A DNA stretch of 64,000 bases from Flavobacterium sp. LC2016-13 (GCF_009707955.1 NZ_WMDQ01000006.1:62001-126000); one strand, 5' to 3'. Positions 8,715 to 17,806 are shown, counted from the first letter of the stretch. Program-made: numbers and translations. Notes: generated by a model not told the origin, from the sequence alone.

Positions 8715-9749
8715 CTAGCCTGGCATTTGAGTAACATCTTCACCGAAAACTTCTTTTCTAATAAGCGGCAAAGTCGACAAAAGTTTTTTCATTCCTTCAA
8801 TATCCTGCTGTTCAGTATTATGCGAATGATAATCTTCAATTAAAGAAACATCTTCTTCTCCTTCAGAAAAATATTGTGCATAATTTAGATCGCGATTATC
8901 TGCCGGAATACGATAAAAATCTCCCATATCCTCAGCTTTTACCATTTCTTCACGAGTACATAAAGTTTCATATAATTTTTCGCCATGACGCGTACCAATA
9001 ATCTTAATTTCAGTATCTGCTTTACAAAGCTCTTTCAAGGCTTGTGCAAGATCTCCAATTGTTCCTGCAGGCGCTTTATTTACAAATAAATCTCCAGGAT
9101 TACCATTTTCAAAAGCAAATAATACTAATTCTACAGCCTCATCTAATGACATCAAAAAACGTGTCATATTAGGGTCAGTGATAGTTATTGGATTATTCTC
9201 TTTTATTTGTTTTAAAAACAAAGGAATCACTGAACCTCTGGATGCCATTACATTTCCATATCTGGTCAAACAAACTGTAGTATCGATCAAGTTTCTAGAA
9301 GCTGCGACTGCTACTTTTTCCATTAAAGCCTTTGAAATTCCCATTGCATTAATAGGATAAGCTGCTTTATCTGTACTTAAACAAATTACCTTTTTCACTT
9401 TATTAGCTCCAGCCGCATCGATAACATTTTGTGTACCAAAAACATTTGTTTTAGTAGCTTCTAATGGAAAAAATTCACATGAAGGAACTTGTTTTAATGC
9501 AGCTGCGTGAAATACATAATCTACGCCACGCATTGCTCTTTCGACACTATTATAATCCCTAACGTCACCAATGTAAAACTTAAGTTTATCGTTTTTTAAT
9601 TGATTACGCATGTCATCTTGCTTTTTCTCATCACGAGAAAAAATACGAATTTCCTTAAAATGATCAGTATGCAAAAAACGATTCAACACTGCATGCCCAA
9701 AAGAGCCTGTTCCTCCTGTTATAAGAAGAGTTTTGTTTTGTATTTTCAT
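8715..9749 (-). CDS. fnlA: UDP-GlcNAc 4,6-dehydratase/5-epimerase (FnlA/CapE/WbjB type)
   Basis: First enzyme of UDP-L-FucNAc synthesis. The 344-residue extended SDR starts with TGGTGSFGHAVLNRF, has DVRDYNSVERAM, and a substrate loop AALKQVPSCEFFP. Its catalytic part carries STDKAAYPINAMGISKALMEK. The Met-x2-x-Lys arrangement (MGISK) in place of the usual Tyr-x3-Lys is the hallmark of inverting CapE/FlaA1-type dehydratases. The 1-base overlap with the HisF-like gene indicates coupling. All FnlA, FnlB and FnlC activities are present in order. Confidence 0.93.
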   Translation of the reverse strand: MKIQNKTLLITGGTGSFGHAVLNRFLHTDHFKEIRIFSRDEKKQDDMRNQLKNDKLKFYIGDVRDYNSVERAMRGVDYVFHAAALKQVPSCEFFPLEATKTNVFGTQNVIDAAGANKVKKVICLSTDKAAYPINAMGISKALMEKVAVAASRNLIDTTVCLTRYGNVMASRGSVIPLFLKQIKENNPITITDPNMTRFLMSLDEAVELVLFAFENGNPGDLFVNKAPAGTIGDLAQALKELCKADTEIKIIGTRHGEKLYETLCTREEMVKAEDMGDFYRIPADNRDLNYAQYFSEGEEDVSLIEDYHSHNTEQQDIEGMKKLLSTLPLIRKEVFGEDVTQMPG

Positions 9750-10519
9750 TATTGATTTAATTTGAAAATCTTATTTTTTTCTAATTGAGTGGGATAATTT
9801 ATTAAAACGGCTTTATAAGGTCCTTTAAAAACAAATAAACTTCCGGCAGCAACTCCAATAACACCATGTCTGTCAATAATCTTTTCAATATCATTCAAAG
9901 AACCTGCTCCACCTAAAACAGTCATAGGCAGTGTTATTTTTTCTCTTACTTTATCTATTAAATCCAAATCATATCCTTTCATTTGCCCGTCTTTATCAAT
10001 AGAATTGATTACGATCTCGCCCGCTCCCAATTTCTGAACTTCTTCTACAAATTTAAAAGGATTAATTCCTGTACCTTTTTTTCCATTATGGGTATACACT
10101 TCATACCCTCCTAATAATTTCTTTTTAACATCTAAAACAACAATGACACTTTGTGCTCCCACCCGATCAGAAATTTCAGTAATTAAATTTGGATTTTGCA
10201 ATACTGCTGAACTTAGTGCTATTTTTTCAATGCCCAGACTAAAAATCCGTTGAGCTTGCTCTACTGTTTTTACTCCACCACCATAACATAAAGGCATCAT
10301 AGATTGACTTGCAAGTCTTTCAATTAGGCTATAATTAGGTTCTTTTCCTAATACTGTCGCGTCTATATCAAAAATAGCTAATTCATCAACTGCTTTTTCA
10401 TTAAAAATTTTAACTGCATTAATAGGGTCTCCAACGTATTTAGGATTTTTGAAATTTACAGTTTTCACTAATCCATTATCATGAACCAAAAGGCTTGGAA
10501 TTATTCTAGGTCTAAGCAT
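9749..10519 (-). CDS. HisF-like subunit of sugar acetamidino synthesis (WbuZ/HisF2)
   Basis: A 256-residue TIM barrel related to HisF. Phosphate-binding GGG and GGAGS loops are kept, as are Asp130 (VVLDVKK) and NSIDKDGQMKGYD. The other HisF catalytic aspartate, Asp11 in the usual LDV motif, is replaced by Leu11 (IIPSLLVHDNG). So it is very unlikely to make imidazole-glycerol phosphate. Together with the adjacent HisH-like glutaminase and a WbpG-type amidotransferase it matches the trio that turns an N-acetyl group into an acetamidino group in P. aeruginosa and E. coli O-antigens. Barrel proteins of this set are thought to channel ammonia. Confidence 0.85.
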   Translation of the reverse strand: MLRPRIIPSLLVHDNGLVKTVNFKNPKYVGDPINAVKIFNEKAVDELAIFDIDATVLGKEPNYSLIERLASQSMMPLCYGGGVKTVEQAQRIFSLGIEKIALSSAVLQNPNLITEISDRVGAQSVIVVLDVKKKLLGGYEVYTHNGKKGTGINPFKFVEEVQKLGAGEIVINSIDKDGQMKGYDLDLIDKVREKITLPMTVLGGAGSLNDIEKIIDRHGVIGVAAGSLFVFKGPYKAVLINYPTQLEKNKIFKLNQ

Positions 10520-10521
10520 GT

Positions 10522-11136
10522 TTAGAGTTTTGCGAAATTATGTAATAAAGTTTCACCATAATGATGACTTTTCTCCGGGTGAAATTGAATTCCATAGATG
10601 TTTTCATGGTGTGCTGCACAAGCAAATTCCCCTCCATAATCTGAGGTTGCCAATATATTCCTAGTATTATTACATTCAAAATAATAAGAATGTAAAAAAT
10701 AAAACAGAGCATCTTTTTCTAATCCGTCAAATAAAGGATTCGAAATTACAGGTTGTACGTCATTCCAACCCATATGTGGCAATCTTGTAACTTGCTTAAT
10801 TTTGGTTTCATCAAATTTTTTGATTGAAGCATCAATCCATCCTAACCCTGGCGATTTACCTTCATCACTTGAGTTACCCATCATCTGCATTCCAACGCAA
10901 ATACCAATTACAGGTATTTTCTTTACGATTACCAATTCATCAAGTTTTTCACGCATACCTGATTTTATAAGCTCTGACATTGCGTGATCAAAATGACCAA
11001 CCCCTGGTAAAATTATTTTTTGAGCATCTTCTAAATCAGCAGCCGTTTTGGCAATCTTAGTTGCAACATTCACTCTTTTATAAACATTTATAAAAGCATT
11101 AATATTACCTACACCGTAATCAATAATTGTTATCAT
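10522..11136 (-). CDS. HisH-like glutamine amidotransferase subunit (WbuY/HisH2)
   Basis: Class I glutaminase of 204 residues. The nucleophile is Cys80 in GICVGMQ, and the catalytic pair His186/Glu188 lies in FHPEKSH. It would release ammonia from glutamine for the neighbouring HisF-like barrel. It is 2 bases from the HisF-like gene and overlaps the WbpG-like gene by 4 bases, so the three are translationally coupled. No other histidine biosynthesis gene is nearby, and the genes lie inside a glycan locus, so a role in acetamidino sugar formation is favoured. Confidence 0.85.
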   Translation of the reverse strand: MITIIDYGVGNINAFINVYKRVNVATKIAKTAADLEDAQKIILPGVGHFDHAMSELIKSGMREKLDELVIVKKIPVIGICVGMQMMGNSSDEGKSPGLGWIDASIKKFDETKIKQVTRLPHMGWNDVQPVISNPLFDGLEKDALFYFLHSYYFECNNTRNILATSDYGGEFACAAHHENIYGIQFHPEKSHHYGETLLHNFAKL

Positions 11137-12275
11137 CTGAATAATCTCTTTTCTAAACCTAAAATAGACATTGCTTTTGCTCCTAATCTAATTATTTTTA
11201 TTTTATTTTTATAATCGTGAAAAGTCTTGTTTGGGCCTTCAAATATTTCTTTCAACTCATTTATAGACAAATCTAATTTATCAGCTACGTATTCAAATTC
11301 TTTTTGTAAAAACTCTTCACTTAATTCAGGTTTAGAAACTCTTTCTAAAGCAACCTCTCTTGTCATTTGTCCCGTAAGAATCAAACTTGAGAAATGAGCT
11401 CGTCGTTTTTGATAACCAAATTTTTTAGGCAGCCAATAATCTTCATAAAATCTCGTAAATCGAGATTCATGGTGTTTGTGTTGAAATGATTCCCATCCAA
11501 ATTTCTTCATCAATAATTTTTCAGCATCGGCTTTAATATACGGAACCAGGTTTAATGGTTTAAAGACTTTCATGCCCAATACATACCTATAATAAAGTTT
11601 ATAGCTTAAGATATCTACCAAAGGAAAAGTTTTAAGAGCACGTTTACCAAATTTAGAATGAATGTCTTTTACCAGCATTGTATCAATACCAGGAAACCCA
11701 CCCCATTCTTCAGGTTCTCTACAACATTCTGTAGAGAAATTTCCTCCGGTTAATACATATTTAATCTTATTTTTTTTAGCGAATTTATATAATCCGGAAA
11801 AGAAAGCATAATCCTGTGGTAAGTCTTGGTCTGCTATTTGAGATTTCAAAAATGCAACCTGTAAATCTTTCATTTCTTCCCAATTAATTACATCAGTGTA
11901 CAAGTCTAAACCTAAACCATTACATAGCTTTTCTATATTTCCAACTGCTTTGTCAGTATTCCAACCTGCATCAACATGAAATAAAAGTGGTCTTAAACCC
12001 ATAATTTCTTTAGCTACATAAGCTACATAAGAACTGTCTAATCCTCCACTTAGGCCAATAATACAATCAAAATCTTTTCCTTTTCCTTCTTTTTTAATCT
12101 TTTCTGCAACTTGCATTAATTCTTCATAACCTTTTTCGCCTGTGTGCCAATTAGGAAGTATGATATTTTGAAAATTATGATAATAATCTGATATTCCATT
12201 TTCATCAAAAACGATATTCGGATCTGAGGTATCCATAATAGTTTTGGTACAGATTTGATAATTTCTTTTATTCAT
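11133..12275 (-). CDS. N-acetyl sugar amidotransferase (WbpG/WbuX type)
   Basis: ATP-dependent amidation of a sugar N-acetyl group, using ammonia from the HisH/HisF pair. The 380 residues have an N-terminal cysteine-containing segment (CTKTIMDTS, from Cys9), a PP-loop ATP pyrophosphatase motif SGGLDSS (76-82), a second cysteine region near CREPEEWGG, and a long C-terminal region typical of this family. The following genes make UDP-L-FucNAc, so the likely product is N-acetimidoyl-L-fucosamine (FucNAm). The Pseudomonas diamino-mannuronate substrate is less likely because its genes are absent here. Confidence 0.85.
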   Translation of the reverse strand: MNKRNYQICTKTIMDTSDPNIVFDENGISDYYHNFQNIILPNWHTGEKGYEELMQVAEKIKKEGKGKDFDCIIGLSGGLDSSYVAYVAKEIMGLRPLLFHVDAGWNTDKAVGNIEKLCNGLGLDLYTDVINWEEMKDLQVAFLKSQIADQDLPQDYAFFSGLYKFAKKNKIKYVLTGGNFSTECCREPEEWGGFPGIDTMLVKDIHSKFGKRALKTFPLVDILSYKLYYRYVLGMKVFKPLNLVPYIKADAEKLLMKKFGWESFQHKHHESRFTRFYEDYWLPKKFGYQKRRAHFSSLILTGQMTREVALERVSKPELSEEFLQKEFEYVADKLDLSINELKEIFEGPNKTFHDYKNKIKIIRLGAKAMSILGLEKRLFR

Positions 12276-12355
12276 TTTATTTTATGTTTACAAAAAATAT
12301 ATTTTTACTTTTTAAAAATTTCAAAAAACACTTACTTTTATTTCTACTTAATGTT

Positions 12356-13249
12356 CTATTCTTTTAATAGCCATTCACGGAAATTATAATAGGTTCCTTT
12401 ATTTACCAATTTATCAAGATCTTCACTATCAAAAATAGTATCACCTGACTCAATTTGCAAAGTTAACTTTGGCCATTCAGTGAAAACAACTTTAACACTA
12501 TGTTTTTTAGCTATTTCTGAAGCTACATCTAGTAAGGAAAGATTTTCACCGCCTATATTATATGTTTTACCATTCGATTCTTCATATTGTATAGCACTGT
12601 GGATTATATTACAAATATCAACTACATGGGTAAATGTTCTTCGCAATGATCCATCGCCATAAAGCTCAATATTTTGTTGATTTTTTGCTTTCTGTAAAAA
12701 AAAGCCAAGAGTGCCGTATGATATTTCACTTTTAACCAAAGAACCATAAGGCACACAAATTCTGAAGATTGTATACTGTATTCCAAAAGCTTTTTGGTAC
12801 ATTGCTAGTATATACTCACATGTCAACTTATTAAGTGCATAAATTGTATTGGTTTCTTTTTCGGCATCTTCTTTCAATAACGTATTTTGTTTTCCTTTAT
12901 AAACTAACCTTGTTGACGGAAAAACAATCCTTGCTTGAGAACCACTTTCATTCATTCTTGTCAAAATATTGAGCAATCCTTTTTCATTAATGTCAATATA
13001 TTTGCCATAACTGTCAAACCCTTGTGAAGTTCCGGTCAGACCGGCAAATAGGTAAATATAATCTACATTTAAATTTAACTCACAAACACTGTTGTAATCT
13101 GTAATATCCAATTGATTATAATTATCAGAATCATTTATTGATTTATCCTGGATATCGAAACAATAAACTTCTTCGTTTAAGCTTCTTAGATAGTCCGTTA
13201 AATTATGACCTATATAACCGTTGGAACCTATAACTATTGATGTTGACAT
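12356..13249 (-). CDS. NAD-dependent epimerase/ketoreductase of the 2,6-dideoxysugar module
   Basis: Extended SDR of 297 residues with the cofactor loop GSNGYIGHNL (8-17), the serine region FPSTRLVYKG (110-119) and catalytic Tyr137-x3-Lys141 (YALNK). It follows the 2,3-dehydratase and 3-ketoreductase genes, so C4 reduction of a dTDP-4-keto-2,6-dideoxyhexose is a reasonable role. That would release dTDP-olivose- or oliose-like sugars depending on stereochemistry. A 4-epimerase or another nucleotide-sugar reductase is possible. SDR family is certain, specific role inferred. An 80-base AT-rich gap separates it from the amidotransferase gene. Confidence 0.65.
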   Translation of the reverse strand: MSTSIVIGSNGYIGHNLTDYLRSLNEEVYCFDIQDKSINDSDNYNQLDITDYNSVCELNLNVDYIYLFAGLTGTSQGFDSYGKYIDINEKGLLNILTRMNESGSQARIVFPSTRLVYKGKQNTLLKEDAEKETNTIYALNKLTCEYILAMYQKAFGIQYTIFRICVPYGSLVKSEISYGTLGFFLQKAKNQQNIELYGDGSLRRTFTHVVDICNIIHSAIQYEESNGKTYNIGGENLSLLDVASEIAKKHSVKVVFTEWPKLTLQIESGDTIFDSEDLDKLVNKGTYYNFREWLLKE

Positions 13250-13267
13250 TTCTTATGTATAAAATTT

Positions 13268-14233
13268 TTAGCTTGCTAATGTCCTAATTTGAGTTAACAA
13301 ACTTGATTGGCAAATTATCTGTTCAAATAAAAAATCGTATTGATTAGTAACGATACATTCTGCAAACTTTTCTAACAACTTCTGGAAATGATTATCCGCC
13401 GGTAATGTAATCTCAGTTTTATTATTTTGAGTTTCGATAATCACTTTAGGCATAAAACCAGGACCAGCTGTAAATGCCCTCTCAATTGTCATTTTGCCTT
13501 TGCTCCCCCACAATTCTATGTTGTTCTGATAAAAATTATCAAATCCAAAAGCCACTTGTGAAATAATACCTGTTTCATTCTTGAACATAGCGCTTCCTTG
13601 AAAATCAACCTCCCAATTTCCTTCTTCCAGTGAAGATGACAAAACCTGTTGTTTTTGACCCAATAACAAATGAACAGCCATCGTCGTGTAGGCGCCAGCA
13701 TCTAGCAAAGCTCCTCCTCCAAGTTCTTTTTTATATCGTATATTACTGTCAACATTAAATGGAGGAAAACCAAAAGAAGAACGTAAAAGACGAATGTCGC
13801 CTATGATGTCTTGTTTAATTTGCTTTTTTACAAAATCAAACTGAGAATGAAAAACAAACATGAAATTCTCGAAAACACAAAGCTTCTTTTCTCTAGCTAA
13901 ATCAATAATTGATAATGTCTCATTTATATCTATTGCTAATGCTTTTTCACATAATACATGTTTACCAGCATTTAGAGAATTGATAATCCACTCATAGTGC
14001 ATACCAGTAGGAAGAGGTATATATATAGCATCAATATCTTTTCTTGATACCAAATTTTCATAACCTTCTACAGGTTCACAATTAAATTTGTTTGAAAACT
14101 CAATTGCTTTTTCCATAGATCTACTAGCAACTGCTACTACATCAAATTTACCTGTTTGAATTATATTTGGAATTACCAAACGATTGGCAATGTCTGCACA
14201 TCCTAAAATACCGATGCGTATTTTATTATTCAT
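13268..14233 (-). CDS. Gfo/Idh/MocA oxidoreductase, probable NDP-hexose 3-ketoreductase
   Basis: The chosen start is the ATG at 14233, which gives MNNKIRIGILGCADIANR, a normal Gfo/Idh beginning; an in-frame start at 14284 would add an unrelated 17-residue leader. The 321 residues hold the Rossmann motif GILGCADIA (8-16), Glu96-Lys97 in CEKAL (usually EKP), and GGGALLDAGAY in the C-terminal domain. In antibiotic deoxysugar pathways a Gfo/Idh 3-ketoreductase acts immediately after an NDP-hexose 2,3-dehydratase, and such a dehydratase gene lies 88 bases upstream. This pairing is the basis of the call. Confidence 0.78.
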   Translation of the reverse strand: MNNKIRIGILGCADIANRLVIPNIIQTGKFDVVAVASRSMEKAIEFSNKFNCEPVEGYENLVSRKDIDAIYIPLPTGMHYEWIINSLNAGKHVLCEKALAIDINETLSIIDLAREKKLCVFENFMFVFHSQFDFVKKQIKQDIIGDIRLLRSSFGFPPFNVDSNIRYKKELGGGALLDAGAYTTMAVHLLLGQKQQVLSSSLEEGNWEVDFQGSAMFKNETGIISQVAFGFDNFYQNNIELWGSKGKMTIERAFTAGPGFMPKVIIETQNNKTEITLPADNHFQKLLEKFAECIVTNQYDFLFEQIICQSSLLTQIRTLAS

Positions 14234-14321
14234 ATTCAATAATGTTAAATTAAAATTTTGAAACGACAATAGTTTAGAATACAATTGATATGAACAAGAC
14301 CCTTTTTGTCATAAATACACT

Positions 14322-15722
14322 TTATATAAAACTAATCGCAGACAACAAACTCCTTGATTGAATATTCAAATAATTATTGAATGTAATAAATGTATTCATC
14401 TGGTTTAAGGTCATCCAAGTATAATTTTCCGGTAATTGTACTGGAAACTCATCACCCACTTCAATAATCATATTCCTATTTTGTTCATGATAGAAACGGC
14501 CTCCCTCTTCGGACTGCATAGCGTCATACCGGATCATATCCGGAGTTGCGTTCAGCACAAAGTCTAAAAACGGAATATCATAATCTGGATGCCTGTAATC
14601 ACCTGTTAAGCATTGCACAGTTGGAGCAAGTTCTAAAATATCAAAATTCCCACACTCTAATTTAGCCTGCACCAAGCAATGCAAGATACCGTGAATTTTT
14701 TTCACAACAAATGCAATAATACCGTCCTGTGCAGGTTTTACCAGTGGTTGACACCAGCTGCTTACTTCCCGGTTACTGATAGTGACTTTGGCTGCTATTA
14801 CCTTAAAAAAACGTTGGTCATTATTGATAATTTCAGAATTTGTTATGGTCCAATTGCGAACTTTATTTAACGGAATTGAAGTCACATTCAAATCGTAGCG
14901 ACATTTTAAATCGGTTAACCAAGCTACTAAATCCTCAAATGAATACATTGAAATGCCTTTATTTATTGACGATATCAACATACTTGTTTTGATAGATTCT
15001 TCCATATGGGTATATAAACCTATATCACTAATTATCTTAAATGGGATTCCTGATATCACTGTGCGAGTATCCATGTTTACCAAATTATCCTGTAATATCA
15101 ACTTCTTAATTTGACCCAATGTTAACCAAACAAATTCATCAGCTATAGGGATATCTTCGTCTACCTGAATAATTATATTGCGATTTCGCTTTCTCAAAAA
15201 CCGCGCCCCTTGCTCTGATTGAAGTTGGTCTAATAAAACTGTTGGATTTTTATTATCTTTAAAATATTCCAGATACATTGGGACTTTGCCTCCATGAGCC
15301 TGAGTATAATTACTTTTAGTAGCTTGCAACGTAGGTGATAACTGAACATTATTAATATTACCCGGCTCAATTTTAGCTTGCAATAAAAAGTATAAAATAC
15401 CATTAATCTCTTTGGTAATAATACCCAGATAACCTATTTCGGGTTGGTTGATGATAGGTTGATCCCATTCTTTCACTTCACGCCAATTGGTTTTAACATT
15501 GATTCCTTCGATTGAAAAAAATCTTCCAGTATGATGAACCAACTTCGATTGATCTGGGGTAAACTCCCAATTATCTAATTTCGAAAATTCAATTTGCTGC
15601 ACATCAACGTTTACTTCATTGTTTTTCTTAACCAACCAGTTTTTCACTTCTGAAGTGCTTATAAACGGATTTTCTTCCGTCATGGCCGATTGTAAAAACT
15701 TATTCATCGATTCTTTTTTCAT
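14322..15722 (-). CDS. NDP-hexose 2,3-dehydratase (EvaA/SpnO/TylCVI family)
   Basis: Removes the C2 hydroxyl of dTDP-4-keto-6-deoxyglucose, giving the unstable 3,4-diketo-2,6-dideoxy sugar. The 466 residues are two tandem copies of one domain. Copy one has PIINQPEIGYLGIITKEING and LLQAKIEPGN; copy two has QPLVKPAQDGIIAFVVKKIH and LVQAKLECGN. Each is followed by a QxEEGGRF- or QSEQGARF-like block and a W-x-TL element. This internal duplication is diagnostic for the family, known best from actinomycete macrolide, glycopeptide and anthracycline clusters. Finding it in a flavobacterial surface-glycan locus is unusual. The dTDP-sugar substrate can come from RfbA and RfbB of the same locus. Confidence 0.9.
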   Translation of the reverse strand: MKKESMNKFLQSAMTEENPFISTSEVKNWLVKKNNEVNVDVQQIEFSKLDNWEFTPDQSKLVHHTGRFFSIEGINVKTNWREVKEWDQPIINQPEIGYLGIITKEINGILYFLLQAKIEPGNINNVQLSPTLQATKSNYTQAHGGKVPMYLEYFKDNKNPTVLLDQLQSEQGARFLRKRNRNIIIQVDEDIPIADEFVWLTLGQIKKLILQDNLVNMDTRTVISGIPFKIISDIGLYTHMEESIKTSMLISSINKGISMYSFEDLVAWLTDLKCRYDLNVTSIPLNKVRNWTITNSEIINNDQRFFKVIAAKVTISNREVSSWCQPLVKPAQDGIIAFVVKKIHGILHCLVQAKLECGNFDILELAPTVQCLTGDYRHPDYDIPFLDFVLNATPDMIRYDAMQSEEGGRFYHEQNRNMIIEVGDEFPVQLPENYTWMTLNQMNTFITFNNYLNIQSRSLLSAISFI

Positions 15723-15840
15723 TCAGTTTAATATTTTAAAAAATTTCGATTAACACCTTGTTATTGTACTAAGTACAGATTTCTTCCTATGAAACCACCA
15801 TCTCGTATAGGAGCAATTGATTTCCTCAACCTTAAAACAT

Positions 15841-16935
15841 TTATCTATATGTTTCAAAAACTTCTCTAATTTTATCTTGATAAATTGAAGTTCTGTATTT
15901 TTTTAGTGCTTCATTCCTGTTATTAAATGCAATATCAATTAATTCGTCTTTATGATTAATAACATTTTCAATTGCTTTTCTTAACGAAGAAACTGATCTT
16001 TTTTCAACACCAAACCCATTGATTTGATCAGAAAAAACATAAGGGATTCCGCTATGATTACTTGTAATTACAGCACATCCTGTTGCGTAAGCTTCCAGAA
16101 TACTAATAGGCTGTCCTTCAAATGGATAATATGTTGGCAAGCAAAAAACATGAGACTTACAATACAATTCTCTTTTTTTAGAGCCATCAATAAATTTTCC
16201 TAAGTAATTTAATCCTTTATGCGTTTCTATTTTAGAAAGAAAATCCTTTTCACTTTGTAAAGATTCAAAACCACCTACAAAATTGATCACTATATTTTCT
16301 TTATATTTATCACTTAATTCAATATACGCGCTTGCCAATTCGTCATATCCTTTCCCCGGAATTAAGTTGCTTAAATATAAAATTTGAATTGAATTTATAT
16401 TGCTGAATTTTTGAGAAATTTCCTCATCATTAACAAATAAAAAATCATCTGCAAAATTTGGAATTATATGTATTTTCTCCTTAGATATTACTTTACTAAA
16501 TGTAATAAAATTAACTTCACCCTCCACTATCACTCCTCCAATTTTAGAAATTATATAGCGATTTAAATAATTAAGCGGTCCCTTTCCATTCAGTATTTTT
16601 GTCATACCTACACCGCCCAACATATGTATTATTATTTTGTTACGGCTTGAAAAAAAAATTAAATAAATTAGCAAATCTCTTAAGTTTCCAGCAAATGATT
16701 CTGCTATCGAAAAGTAAATAACATCATTGCCTTTTCTATTTTTCCATACATTACTAAAAGCTTTAAAAATTTCCCGAAATCTTCCTAAAGAATTAAACCC
16801 ATTTTTTAAACTTTCCTTACTAAGATTAACGGTAGCAACTACATCATCTTTTGCTAAACTATCCAAAACCATTTTAGAAGCTTTAGATTGACCATTAACT
16901 GGTTGCGGAAGAGGTGCGATTAATAAAACTTTCAT
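15841..16935 (-). CDS. GT4-family glycosyltransferase
   Basis: I place the start at the ATG at 16935, giving MKVLLIAPLPQPVNGQSKAS, a typical GT-B start; the in-frame ATG at 16989 adds an 18-residue Asn-rich leader. The 364 residues end with the GT4 donor-binding block EGQPISILEAYATGCAVITS, including the spaced glutamates. A LGGVGMTKIL segment and an IPGKGYDEL motif also fit. It probably adds one residue of the repeat unit on the cytoplasmic face. Donor and acceptor cannot be told. GDP-fucose, dTDP-rhamnose and the 2,6-dideoxy sugar are all available locally. Confidence 0.82.
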   Translation of the reverse strand: MKVLLIAPLPQPVNGQSKASKMVLDSLAKDDVVATVNLSKESLKNGFNSLGRFREIFKAFSNVWKNRKGNDVIYFSIAESFAGNLRDLLIYLIFFSSRNKIIIHMLGGVGMTKILNGKGPLNYLNRYIISKIGGVIVEGEVNFITFSKVISKEKIHIIPNFADDFLFVNDEEISQKFSNINSIQILYLSNLIPGKGYDELASAYIELSDKYKENIVINFVGGFESLQSEKDFLSKIETHKGLNYLGKFIDGSKKRELYCKSHVFCLPTYYPFEGQPISILEAYATGCAVITSNHSGIPYVFSDQINGFGVEKRSVSSLRKAIENVINHKDELIDIAFNNRNEALKKYRTSIYQDKIREVFETYR

Positions 16936-17026
16936 TATAGAATTGTTCTTTATAGAATTAATATTTTTATAGACTTCTTCATTCATCAACCAAACTCAAT
17001 CAATAGTAGAACGTCTATTTTTTCAT

Positions 17027-17785
17027 TTATTTTAATTTATTTATAATGTTAGTTCTAACAACAAACTTAAATATCATTATACAGTAGTCTGTGTATATTT
17101 TAAATATCCCTTGTGATTTATTATTTTTCTTTGCCATAACTGTTTCTCGTGCAACTCTCGATATCTGTCTCCCACTAATTCCACCATCCCTGACATTAGC
17201 TGATACCATATCAACAAAACCAGGTCTAATAATATCTCTGCATCTAAGCAAAAAATCATAATCGCCAGCTATTTTAAAGTTTGAATCAAATATCCCTTTC
17301 TTATCAAAAAGAGTTTTATGATGTAAACTACCAACATGAGCTATACAACAATAAGAGTTCATTGAATTACTCCATGGTACACCAACTACTCTAATTGGCT
17401 TAAGATTCTCAGTGACTAATAAATATTTTGATGAAATAAAATTTACATTTTCATTTGCTTTTGCAAATTCTATAAAATCTGAAAATGTATCTTCAAACAT
17501 TATATCATCACTCCCAACAAATGATATCCAACTACCTTGAGCCATTTTTACTCCTTTGTTCCAAGCATCATAAATACCCGAGTCTTTCTCTGAAATGTAT
17601 TTTAATCTGCCTTCGAATAAATTTTCATATTGTTTTATAATTGATATTGTATTATCTGAGGAGTTACCATCAATAATTAAATATTCGATATTAGGATATT
17701 TTTGATTCAATACAGATTCAATAGTGTCAGAAATTGTTTTTTCCGAATTATACGATGCTGTAATTACTGTTATTTTAGGTAGCAT
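17027..17785 (-). CDS. GT2-family glycosyltransferase
   Basis: A 252-residue GT-A enzyme. The N-terminus has the inverting GT2 pattern ITASYNSEKTISDTIESVL, then LIIDGNSSDNT, SEKDSGIYDAWNKG and the divalent-metal site FVGSDD. The length is that of a single soluble catalytic domain with a short hydrophobic C-terminal tail. It follows wzy by 21 bases. It resembles the second GT2 at 19023-19850, especially in the SGIYDAxNKG block, so the two may be old duplicates with different acceptors. Confidence 0.85.
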   Translation of the reverse strand: MLPKITVITASYNSEKTISDTIESVLNQKYPNIEYLIIDGNSSDNTISIIKQYENLFEGRLKYISEKDSGIYDAWNKGVKMAQGSWISFVGSDDIMFEDTFSDFIEFAKANENVNFISSKYLLVTENLKPIRVVGVPWSNSMNSYCCIAHVGSLHHKTLFDKKGIFDSNFKIAGDYDFLLRCRDIIRPGFVDMVSANVRDGGISGRQISRVARETVMAKKNNKSQGIFKIYTDYCIMIFKFVVRTNIINKLK

Positions 17786-17806
17786 AATTTAAAATTTATA
17801 TTTGTT

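Noticed and set aside
9749..11136. HisF and HisH as histidine biosynthesis enzymes
   Set aside because: No other his genes nearby, Asp11 equivalent is Leu in HisF, and both are coupled to a WbpG-type sugar amidotransferase.
14234..14284. Earlier start for the Gfo/Idh 3-ketoreductase gene
   Set aside because: Adds 17 residues before a normal N-terminus; the ATG at 14233 places the cofactor loop at residue 8 as usual.
15765..15777. Short palindrome TGTACT-A-AGTACA between the GT4 and 2,3-dehydratase genes
   Set aside because: Only six pairs with a one-base centre in AT-rich sequence; no promoter beside it and it is likely chance.
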